DNA from: Tachypleus tridentatus
Taxonomy: Eukaryota; Arthropoda; Merostomata; Xiphosura; Limulidae
DNA: 64,000 bases
NCBI RefSeq assembly: GCF_004210375.1
Contig: NC_134833.1
Coordinates: forward strand, 141,786,127 to 141,850,126
Reading direction: 5' to 3'
The first letter of the stretch is position 1, and each line of letters opens with the position of its first letter. The notes below the pieces were generated by a model. It was given only the letters and a program-made list of their open reading frames with translations. It was not told where the DNA came from and did not search any database. The position numbers and the translations under genes are program-made. Below, in pieces: positions 38,301-50,300 of the stretch.

Positions 38301-41300
38301 GAGAATCTAGGCATTGAAAAAGACAAGAAAAATCAATGACTGGACATTAATCTCTTGTGTTCTACAACACAACAACCAATGGAAATAAACCTTCAGAAGA
38401 ACTAGCACAACTCTCTTGCTATCCCCAGACAAATCAAACTCTGATAGCCCTAGAACTAAGTTCCAAGTTTTGAGGATCTGTGGAAGATGGAAACCCTACA
38501 GGTCAGGTGGATAATGGTGGTGAAGATGCAAAATGAATGACTAATCCTAACCCAAGAATCTGTAGTGTTACTGAATACATGGTTAAATTACCACATATCC
38601 AGAAATTTTCGGTGCTGATCCCCACACACCCTGAAGACACACAACAATTACAGACATCTCTGGTGGTGATCCAACCAAGCAGCAGAACCCTTAACATAGA
38701 GAGAATCTATTCTTGGTGCTAATGGGCTGATGTTGGGACCCACAAACAGGGGCAAGACTATGACCCTCTGAAGGAGCTGATGAAAATTGAGATGCCAATG
38801 GCAACAGGGATGAATGTAGAAGCCAACAATATATCTCATGTTTGATGACTGACACGAGATGCGAAAGTCGTTGACATAGAGCCTGTTTGCAATAGTGAGA
38901 GGGAGTTGTTCAGTGATGGCATTAATCTTTATACTGAAAAGTGTGACACTCAAAACACAGCCCTGAGGGACCCCAAGTTTCTGTAGAAAAGAACGGGAAA
39001 GTGTCGAACCCACACGAACTTGGAATCTCTTGTCCGTTAAAACTTTTAAAAAATTGGTAAATGGCCACGTAACCCATATATATGGTGGTCTCGCAAAATG
39101 CCATACCTCCATGTTGTGTCATAAGCCTTCTCAATGTCAAAGAATATTGATACAAGGTGTTGTCGTTTGTGAAAGGCTTCTCTGATTGACAATTCAAGTC
39201 TAATTAGCTGGTCCATGGTGGAGTGCTGTCTTCAGAATCCACACTGGGTGAGCAAGAGGAGGTTGTTTGATTCGAGGAACCAAACAAGGCGAGCTTTAAC
39301 CATCCTCTCTAAGATCTTACAAAGACAGCTTGTCAAAGCAATTCGACAGTAGTTTGAAGGAATCTTGGGATCTTTCCCAGGCTTAGAGTAAGGTAAGATA
39401 ATAGCCTGGCACCAAGCATTAAGAAAAACATTCTCCTACCAGATCTGGTTAAAAACAATTAGAAGAATATCAAGAGAAGCAGGAGATAGATGGCACAGCA
39501 TGTCATAGTGTACATCATCTGGTCCAACAGATGTACCGCCAGAACGATGAAGGGTCAGTTTCAGTTCCACCAGTGTAAAGGGACAATTATAGTCAAAGAG
39601 ATAGTCAGTTCGAAAGAAAAGAGGTGAACACTCTGCCCGAGTCTTGATGGCCATGAAAGTGGAGGAACAAGCAGAAGTGCTAGATACCTAACAAAAGCTT
39701 GCACTTAGAGTATCGGCGATGCTCCGGACATCAGCTACTTCTTGGCCATCAGAGAGTAAGATCGAGAAGGGGGCAGAATTGTAGTGCCCACTGACCTTTT
39801 GAACCCTGTCCCATATGACATTGGAATTGGTGGAAGAAAATATGCTAGTTGTGAACTTAATCCAAGATTCCTTTTGGCTTTGACATCTCACCCACCTAGC
39901 ATGTGCACAGGCCGGCTGGAAAGCAATGCAGTTTGAAAGTGTGGGATATCTATGGAAAGTATCCCAGGCCAGTTTTTGAGCCTTCTGTGCCATGTGACAG
40001 GCAGGAGTCCACCACGGGCGATGATACAGTGGAAAATGTGTCAAGGTTTTAGGAATACACTGAACAGCTGTTTGTATAATACAGTCAGTTACTGTTGCTA
40101 CACAGTCGTCTATTGATGGCTGACAGACGATGGGAGGATCAAGTTCTGCGAGAGCAGTGAAAGTGGACCAGTCTGCCTAATCCAGCTTCCACCAGGGCAC
40201 GTGGGTAGGGTAGCATCAACCACAGCTAGTCTCTTTCAAAAGTATAGGAAAATGATCACTGTCTAGTGGATTATTGATAACCCTCCATGAAAAATGGGAG
40301 AATAATGAAGGGGAGCAAACTAAGAGACCAATAGCAGTAAAGGACTGACTAGGTGCATGAAAATAAGTATGGAAACTGTTCAATGAGAGCATCAAGATCT
40401 GATTGATCATATGTCTCTCCAGGGGACAGGTAGAGAGAATAAACAGTGATGGTATGACCCAAGGAAACATGGATGGCTACGGCCTCCAAGGGAGTGTTGA
40501 GTGACAAAGACAGGGTGGGCACATGCTGATCAACCAACATTGCTATCCCCCTCCATGTACTCGTCCATCACACAGCCTGTCATTTCTGTACAGATGTACA
40601 GAGAAAACTGCCGAAAGGATAACCAACGTTACGAGTCATTTTCAAACGCTGCACCTCTTTTTCCTCCAACCATTTAGGACAAGAACGAAAGTAGGAAGGG
40701 TGAGAACCATTGCAGTTGACACAATGTGGGTCCCTGTCACACTCATAGGCATCATGGTCCTTGCCACCACAACGAGCATGTCAGGGAACCACGACTTGAC
40801 ATCTTGGAGTGGCCGAACCTCTGACATTGGAAACATCGGAGAGGGTTTGGAATGTACGGCCATACCCTGCAATTTAGATAACCTGCCACCATGTGCAAGT
40901 GGTGATGCAAATGTCAAAACAAGGACATTTGTCGGCAGTGTAACTCCATCTTTGCGAGTGGAGATGTGCCTTGCTGCAAAAACTCCTTAAATGGAGAAAC
41001 CAGCAAGAATCTCTGACTCGGGGGACGTTCTTCAAATCCCTCTCAATAATAACTCCTCATGATGAATTCAAGGTAGCATGAGGGGTAACCTCAATAGGTA
41101 CATCCCCAATTGCCTTTGAATTCAAGGAGTTCACTGTGTTGGGATGTGAATGTTTCAACCAATATGTCTCCAGATCGAAGCTTCTTTACTGACTTTGGAG
41201 AGCCAGCAAGTCCCTCCAGTCCCTTCTGAATAAAAAAGGGGGACATTTGCCCTAAAGGTTTTTCTGAAAGAAAATGTAGGATGAGAAAATGAGGTACAAC

Positions 41301-44300
41301 TGGTGATACAGACGTTGAAGATTGCTGATCAGTCTTCAAGATGTGGTCATTTACCTGTTGACTGTTTTTTCATTATTTTATTTAAATTTTTATTAGGAGG
41401 ATCCATAGGAAAAAAAGAAAAATTTGGTGCCCATTGACCCCACCCACCATGGAGCCCTACAAGGGTATGCACTACAATGTCAAGCACGGACACTGCAGCA
41501 ATGCCAGGGTTTCGTGAGCAGTATACCCAAACACCAGCATCAGACACCATGTCCACAACACTTGTTGAGAACTTCCAACACTGGCACTTGGTTGACTCTA
41601 GCCCAAGTGGACCAGCTTACTGACCCAAGGGGGGCCACCCAATGGCTGCCCATCTACAGGAATTCAAGGCCAAAGTGGTGTGTTAGGGTTGGACCCCTCA
41701 ACCACGAGGATCCTCCCCTCCCCTTTATGGGTCGCCACGCACGGCAAACATGTGGGTGGATGTTTAGATCCCAGAGAAGGTAACCTGAGAGAACAGAACC
41801 TTCCCTGAGAGGTTCTCTCACCACATACAAGAATCCATACCGAGTCTCTTAAGAAAGTGAAATGAAAACAAAATGTTGAATTTTAGAGTTGTAAGTTTAA
41901 AGGCTGACTTTGTCTCATCAAGGGACAATAATTTATTCAGGTTAACTACAAACTCCACCTTTAAATCCTAAAATTTGAGGATAAAAAAAATCATTATTCG
42001 AGAGTCAGAAAATTATTCTACCTGGCAAAGATAAGCTAAATCATGAAGTTCCAACAACTTTACCATACAAGACATTACCATCCCTTGAGATTTTTTTAGA
42101 AGTAAACTTCCTTATATGAGCTACAATGTGCTTGAATGGAGAAAAGACTGATACTTTGCTTCTAGACCTTCCAGCCATCAAATAAAGTGCAAGCTCAAAA
42201 GCAACTGAAGAAAGACTCTAAACATCACACTCTTGAAACACCAACTAAAGAAAAATCAAGGGCAGCTTAACCACATGTGGTCTCCTTTTATATGACATTT
42301 AAAGACTGTGTAATTACTGCTGACTGGAACAACACTTGGTCAGATAAGTTTGTTTTGTTAGAGTAAAGCAGCTTTTGGAGACATGCTGTGTGTACTGTAG
42401 GAAATCAAACCCTGGATTCTAGCATTGTATGGCTGTATACTCACCACTGTCCCACAGAGGACTGAAAAGCCAACAGACTAAAAGAAGGTGCAGGAAAAAA
42501 AGAAAATATAAATTCCTTTCAAAATGTTGAGGATTGTCCTTAATTACAGCCTTAGAACTGAGCATATAACTCCATCTCACAATGTTGTGTACTGTCCTTA
42601 ATTGAAGCCTCAGAACTGAGCATATGACTCCATCTCACAATGTTGTGTACTGTCCTTAATTGAAGCCTCAGAACTGAGCATATGACTCCATCTCACAATG
42701 TTGTGTACTGTCCGTAATTGAAGCCTCAGAACTGAGCATATGACTCCATCTCACCACAAACTAGTTTGCTGACATTCTTAAAAAACTGTTTCCCTTCAGC
42801 TTCACAAAGATGTGGCTCCATAAAAAGTACCCTTACATAACGTCCCTTCTTTAAACATTGTGCTAATCCAAGTAAACTAATAAAGATGGAATGCATAATA
42901 CTAAATATTAGCATTTTAATTCCAATCAAAGAATGATTCAACTAATAGTTTTCAAACCTTTGTACAAATTTATGAACATTAAAAGCTGATACACATCTTT
43001 CCATAATTCCCCTCACAAAACAAGAGAATAAAATCTCAACATAATATGATGACTTCTCCTAGCTGATATTCATGTTTCTATGTTACAAACAGTTTTTGTT
43101 TAAAGCTAGTATTCAAGAAATGAGACATCATATGTTTTAACATTGATTCGTACTTACTTTTTTCTCACCTTCTTTCCACCTTTCTGACATTTTTTTGTAT
43201 CTGAGTTCTGTAAAAGTAGAAATAACCCACTTTATACTGTATATTTACTATTCTCTAATACATCTACTCCAAAAACTATAAGTACATTCAGAAATACAAT
43301 ATTTAGAGACCACTGTTGAGTTTCTGTGTAAAAAAACTGACATGTAATAATAATGCCAATCTAAGATCTCTATTTATTCATACAACTTACAAATCATTTA
43401 TCTGGTTTAGATGAATTCTAAAACATTTTCATATAAAAATGTTAAAAACAGATAATAGCCATGTTTATGAAACCTTTTAAATGTTGTACTATCATTGCTG
43501 TTTTATTAATTTCCCTCATCAAGTGACATTCCATGTATTTATTATCTATGATAAAGGTATAAAAACCAGTTTTCTTTGATTGTTTTTTTTAAATTAAGCA
43601 CAAAGCTGCACAATGGGCTATCCGTGCTCTGCCTTCCACAGGTATTGACACCTGGTTTCTTGTGATGAGAGTCCACAGACATATTGCTGTGCACTGGGGG
43701 ACTTCTTGATTATTATTTCCTTTCATAAAAGGTTGATAAAAACTTTTTAGCCTATGTCTAATATGATTACTCTATTTTCAAATACAATGACTCCCATTTA
43801 TATAGTTTCTGATGCAACAAGATAGAGAATAATATCAATGAAAAGAAGGCTACATTTAACTGAAAGAATTGAAATATACAAAAAAAAACTTGTGCTATCA
43901 GCTACACACACAGGCCAGGAAGAACACCTCAACTTGCCAGATCATGTTAAAACATTAAGTTCCTTAGGCTTACTTCAATCAAGGAGCTTTAAAAACTACA
44001 AACACCAAAGTGGAAACTTCCACAATGCAACAAAAGAAGGGAGGGTTAAAAGGGTCCACAGTATCAACCCAGATGAAAAATTAAGCCTAAAATGTTTTCA
44101 CAATGGAAACAAACCTCACACAGCAATTCTTGTTTTCCACACTCAATTCAAAAGTATGACACTACTCAACTTGAAAGAAAAGAAACTATCGTCATAAAGT
44201 GTTGTCTTTCTTTCCTAATAACTAGCTTTATTCAATACAAATTTTGAGCCTAATGCCTTATATACTTTTTTTTTTTTATGTTAGATTCTAAGTTCTGAAC

Positions 44301-47300
44301 TTCACATGACATTACATTACAGACATGTAATACCAACTAAACTTTATCTTGATACTTTTTGGTTTAACAAAAGAATGCTTGTTTATTGAAAAAGAATATA
44401 CTTTTTCTTTCTAAACAGAACTGCAGTATTCCATACTGATACGTCACACTATCCAATAAAAAGATAGTACAGTGAGATGTATATTTATATTGCTTCTTCA
44501 TATAGAAGATTTTCTTTTAATATGGCACTTGAAGGAGGTTGGCATTAACTAGACCAGGCCTCCCAGCAGTGTCAGCTGCTAGACTTTACAATAAAGACTA
44601 AATTTGACAAATTACAGGTTAATTTTAGCTATGTCTCTCTTCATGGAAGCATTTTATTGTAACCAAGTACTACAGAACCAAATGTATACTTCAAACTTTG
44701 TTGTGTTCCACCTTCCAAATAACAATTGAATATAAGTGTTCTTTCCTTGTAAATGAGTATATTTATTTCAAATCTCACTATTTGAGCTTCCACACATGAT
44801 ATCTCTGAAGTAGCCACTCATAACTTCTATTGCATTTAATTGGAAAAATCATTTAACTTATAGGTCTCGTTCTCACACTATGTGTCATTGGCCAAAGTGT
44901 CTTCTTCAGAGCACACATATGGCAGCTACAACTAAGAACTAAATTTTAAATGAAGAGCAAAAATATTATATTTCTTTCAATATACAGTTTTTTTCTTTAC
45001 AGACTAGTGCCTTACAATACATGCTCTTATGCACTTCAAATAGTTCTTTGAGCAACCATACAGGTTTAAGGGATTGCTTGTTGGATCTGTGTAGTGGTAA
45101 TGGTTCTTTGGTGAATTCTTCAATAACTAAACATCAAAACCGTGTACCTGTAGTGGAAGCCATGTATAAATTATCAAAGTATTTTTTACGGAGTATTATC
45201 TCTATTTCTGTTAATATTTAAAAACAAAACAATGTTGTGATATACAATTAGCATAAAGTAAAAAAAATCTTATACCATCTTTTTCAAACTGCTTGATATC
45301 GTATTTTCCCAAGAAATATTCCTGAACATGTTTCTACAAGGGGGAAAAAAACAAAAGTATACATATATACAAGCATGTCCAGAGAAGTTTTCATTCTAAA
45401 TAATTTGAAAAGTGTCAAGTGAAAGAAAACACCAGAAATCTGATATTTAAGTGTATTTTTAATAATCAGAAACCTTGCAACTTCTTCCAATGACACAGTT
45501 GGATGTACTACTTATTATGCTCTTTGATAACTAGTAAATAATGTCATTCAGATAGATTTTAATTTTTTTTGCCGATTTACTAGAAGTAGTTGGTATCTTT
45601 TTAAACAGGATGTGAATAGACCATAAATTTGTACTAATCATTTAACATAAACAAAGATGACAATGGTTTGTCAGTAAGAGGCTCATACTTGTTTTACCCC
45701 ATTTCTGTGTCAGCCCTCCTTCCGAAAGTGAGATTATATTCACTTCAAATGATGGGTATAGGGACTCCTATAAACTGTGGGATTTATTCTCATTTGAAAA
45801 AATAATGGTAATGGCTACTGATGTAGGTAATATAGAATTGTTGTATGTTTTATATGGGCCTTTACCTGACTTGAAAGTGTGGTATTGTGATGGTTCTCGG
45901 TCCAGGAACTAGCGATCAAATAATCAAACACCTAAACTAGCCAGTTGGGTAAACATTGGTATTGTATGAATAAAAATGTTTGTATAATTTGCACATTTGT
46001 ATTTCTTTTTCTCAGTCCATTTTCAAACTTATTTTCTTCTTAATATTTCATGAAACTATTGTTTATCACAACTACTTTTAGCTTTTCTGTTGAACATTAG
46101 TTTAACTTAAAAGGATCAACCCGTAACTATTTATAATTTACTACAGTTGGAGGTTACAGTATATAGAGTACTAAAATGTTAACATTTTCACAGGATTTTA
46201 GCTAAACTAAATTAAAAATAAGAAGAAAAAAATTAGTGGCATAACTTACCTTACTTAATGCATTTTCTTCATGATATTGCCTAAGGAAGCGTCCGTGGCA
46301 AAGTTCATAGGTCCAGTATTGTTCCAGCTACAAACAAAGTTGTCATAAAAGTTAATTCAGAACTATTTTACTGAAATAAAAATATGAGCCTTGGTGACAC
46401 CAAATACAAAACAGTTATTTTTCAGGCTAATTTCTCTGTTAATCATTTACAAATCTGCTTCGTATGTCAAACAGCCATAAATTCCACAATTAAATAACTC
46501 TAGCAAAGACCTTTAAATTCATTTCTCTGTATAATAACAAGCTATCAAAATACTATTCTCACTGTATGAACATGTTTCTATAGAAAGTAATTAGTGTAAA
46601 AGGAGGTCACTATAATAAATCATCAATATATCTTCTGTACAAGCATGAAACTAAAATAAAAAATGTAATCTTATTGCAAGTTCAGGAAAAACAAACTTTA
46701 TACTACACCTATACACTCAGTGGTCACTTTGTTAGGTACACCTACTCTTTAATGCACGTGGCCGAACACCAAATCATGCAGCCGCAACTCAATATACAAA
46801 GCACACAGACAGCTGTTGTTCGAACAAACATTAAAATGGGGAAAATGCATGATCTAAGCAACTTTGACTGTGGAATGATTATTGGTGGCAGACATGGTGG
46901 TTCCAGCATCCCAGAAATTGCCAACTTCCTGGGATAATCATGCACTAGTCTCTATGGTTTCCAGAAAATGGTACAAAAAAACATCCAGTAAGCAGCAGTT
47001 CTGTTGGCAAAAACACCTTGTTAATGAGAGAGGTCAGAGGAGAACTGCCAGACTCATTCAAGCTGACAGGAAGGCCACAAATACTCAAATAACCACTCTT
47101 TACAACAGTGGTATGCAGAAAGGCATCTCTGAATGCAAAACATGTCGAACCTTGAAGTGGATGGGCTACAGCAGCAGAAGACCACACTGGGTTCCAGTTC
47201 TGTCAAGTAAGAACAGGAGGATGGGGTTACAGTGGGCACAGGATTACCAAAACTACACAATTGAAGATTGGAAAAAAATCACCTGGTCTGACAAATATAT

Positions 47301-50300
47301 TGATCTCTTTTGTGACATGCAGACATTAGGGTCTGAATTTGGCATAAACAGCATGAATCTATTGTGCCTTGTGTTATCAGTATAGGCTAATAGTGGTGAT
47401 GTAATATCCTCTTGGCACACAAACACCTTAACATAATTGAACATCATTTGAATGCCACAGCATACATGAGCATTATTACTGATCATGTGTATCTATTTAT
47501 GGCCACAGTCTAGTCATTTTCCAAAGGCTACTTCCAGCAGGATAATGCACCACGTAACAAAGCATGCATCATCTCAAGCTTGTTCAATGAACATGACAGT
47601 GACTTCAGTGTATGCCAGTGGCTTGCAGAGTCCCTGGATTTCAATCCAGTATAGCACTTTTTGGATGAGGTGGAATGGGAGGATCATAGCATAAATGTGT
47701 GGCCAATAAATATGCAGGAACTGTGTGATACTATTGAGCCAGCATGGACCAAAATACCTAACAAATATTTCCAGCAACCTGTTGAGCACATGCTACAAAG
47801 AATTCAGGCTGTACTGAAGGCAAAATGAGGTCCTACCTAGTAATATAGGTTTGTTTTGTTTTCAATTTCATGCAAAGCTACACGAGGGCTATCTGCACTA
47901 GCCATTCCTAACTTAGGAGTATAAGACTAGAGGGAAGGTAGCTAGTCATTACCACCCACTGCCAACTCTTGGGCTACTCTTTTACCAACAAATAGTTGGA
48001 TTGACCATCACATTATGATGTCCCATGGCTGAAAGGGCAAGCATGTTACGTGTGACAGTGATTCAAACCCATGACCCTCAGATTACGAGTTGAGTGCCTT
48101 AACCACCTGGCCATGCCGAGCCAGTAATATAGGTATACTTAATAAATTGGCTACTGAGTGTGTCTGTATAGATATATATATATATTAATAAACAGTCTTT
48201 CTAGCTTTGTCATGGTTAATATACAAAAGTTGTGTACATTAACCCTTACGAAACTGCAAGAGCAAAATGTTGGTTAACTCTTTTGCAATGGGCTCAGTAT
48301 AACATACGCAAATTCATCTACACATTTGCATATGTTAAGTACTTGTACTATAACTTTTGATACATCTGTATTTTCACAAAATTTGGTAGACGTTTAGTAA
48401 ATATTACAATATTTTTGTATGCAACAAAAAATGAGATTTATTAATGAAATATTTTTGCTAAAGATTTATTCGTGAAAACATGCTGTTTCAGCCTGAGTGC
48501 AAGGTGACTTCATGTTATGATTAAAAAACTATTCTTCATTCCAAAAATCTAAAATATTTGTGTAAAATAAATCCTCCTAAACACAATTCAAACACTTATT
48601 TTCAGTAAGACTTTATATTTAATATTATTTACTATACCCTAAGTATATGGAGTCTAACTTGACCAATCTCGTAATCATCATAATAAAATTAGGAAATAAA
48701 TATAAATTAAGCTTTCTTCATACTAAAATGACTACATATTATAATATGTAAATACAAATGTTTAGTCTAAGTAGTTTAAGTCTCATAAAGCTATATGTTT
48801 ACTTTTTTTTTTTATTAGATTGGCCTGCCAGTCGTACTTGGCTAGCATTACAAAACTTGCATTGATGAGGTGCACATGCACTCCTGTTACATATCCAATA
48901 ACATAAAACTGACCTTTAGTCTTCCCTGTCTTAGATATGTTTTAGTGGACTAGTATTTTGTAATATACAGTCACAATTCAATTATTATACATGTCTACAT
49001 ATTATTGCTATTTATTTACCTTAAATAACTGTAGTGATACTACAGAATTCTGCTATAATTTATTAAGCTTAGTAACTAAGATGTATTTAGGTTTAAAAGA
49101 ATATGAAACTTTGAGTAGACTAAAGACACAGCCTACTTCACTGAAATCTTCGTTCAATTGAAATGGCCGAGAAAACTCCATTCTAAGCCATCGATTGGTT
49201 ATTTACATGCCATATACTGAGAGTACACGTATATAAGAAACTATTTCCAAACATAGAAAGGGGTGAACGTGGCCACTGTGTCAGTACACAAGCCATATCT
49301 CAGCCAAATAAAAAAAAAGGAGGTTTTTATTTTATATTCTAGCTTGTTAATATTGGTAATTTGAGTTTCTAATTTGTACAAAACTATAGACTTTGTATTC
49401 TGACATCACAAACATCTAATTTTAAACAGTTACATTCAACATACCACGTGACTCACTAAAACCTATATTTACGCACATTCTTTTAATATTTACTTCGAAA
49501 TTATGAAAGTAACTCATGTGCAATATTAAACTTTGAATTACAGTTTAAATTTTGATTCCAAACTTATTGACATAAATTCATAAAATAGTAGTTCAATAAA
49601 AGTTTGAATGCAAATCCACAAATGTAATAACATGGCCTTTGACCCCTGATCTGTTGCAGAAGGGTTAAAATAATAAAGTTATGAATATATCTGAAGTATG
49701 AAGGCCTTCTTTTAAACTTTTTAACAAAATGTGTAAATCCCTTAAGGATTTACTACAAATTCTGAAAGATAATGAAACATTACTCAGTATGAGCATATCA
49801 CTATGGTGAGTCATTACTATTTACTGCATATGAGCATATCTCTATTTAAGTCAGTACTTTTTACTGTGTATGAGCATATCGCTATGGTAAGTCATTAATA
49901 TTTACTGCATATGAGCATATCGCTCTGGTAAGTCATTAATATTTACCGCATATGAGAATATCGCTATGGTAAGTCATTAATATTTACTGCATATGAGCAT
50001 ATTGCCATGGTAAGTCATTAATATACTGTGTATGAGCATGTCAATACATTAAGTCATCAATACATACTTTGTATAAACATAATAGGATAATAATATAACT
50101 ACCCTTAAGAATAGAGTTTCTGAAAATTCTACAATTATATTTACAATTACCAATAATCTTACTTATGATAAATAGATAGATTACTAAAGGCTTTCATGAA
50201 TACTGTACCTGAGGTCATCAGTTTGATACACTTATTACAAGCAATGTTACTGGCTGCTCACTCAACAACCCTGACAAGGTTGGTTTTGCTTAGTGATATA

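Larger units (their letters stand above)
38843..41846 (-). mobile_element. Jockey-type LINE, 5' two-thirds, broken (copy 1)
   Basis: Read from 41846 down: a 5' UTR nearly the same as that of copy 2 (58.4-59.07 kb), an ORF1 remnant with zinc-knuckle text, endonuclease, the endonuclease-RT linker, and RT up to just past the YVND box. There the LINE sequence ends abruptly and DIRS-like sequence starts. RNase H and the 3' UTR are missing. Confidence 0.8.
46714..48160 (+). mobile_element. Tc1-like transposon, degenerate, with SINE insertion
   Basis: The inverted ends are CACTCAGTGGTCACTTTGTT and the reverse complement of CACTCAGTAGCCAATTTATT. TA precedes the left end; the right flank has decayed. 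Without the 272-bp SINE and its 12-bp duplication the element is about 1.16 kb. It lies in ERLEC1 intron 3. Confidence 0.85.

Noticed and set aside
40523..40990. 155-codon + strand open frame
   Set aside because: It is the reverse complement of Jockey ORF1; the - strand carries the recognisable zinc-knuckle text.
41424..41783. 119-codon + strand open frame, and its counterparts near 58.8-59.1 kb
   Set aside because: These lie over the 5' UTR of the two Jockey copies and have no family similarity; they are antisense shadows.
47851..48122. Functional tRNA gene on the - strand
   Set aside because: A- and B-box text is present, but the head cannot fold as a full cloverleaf and is followed by a SINE body with a target duplication.
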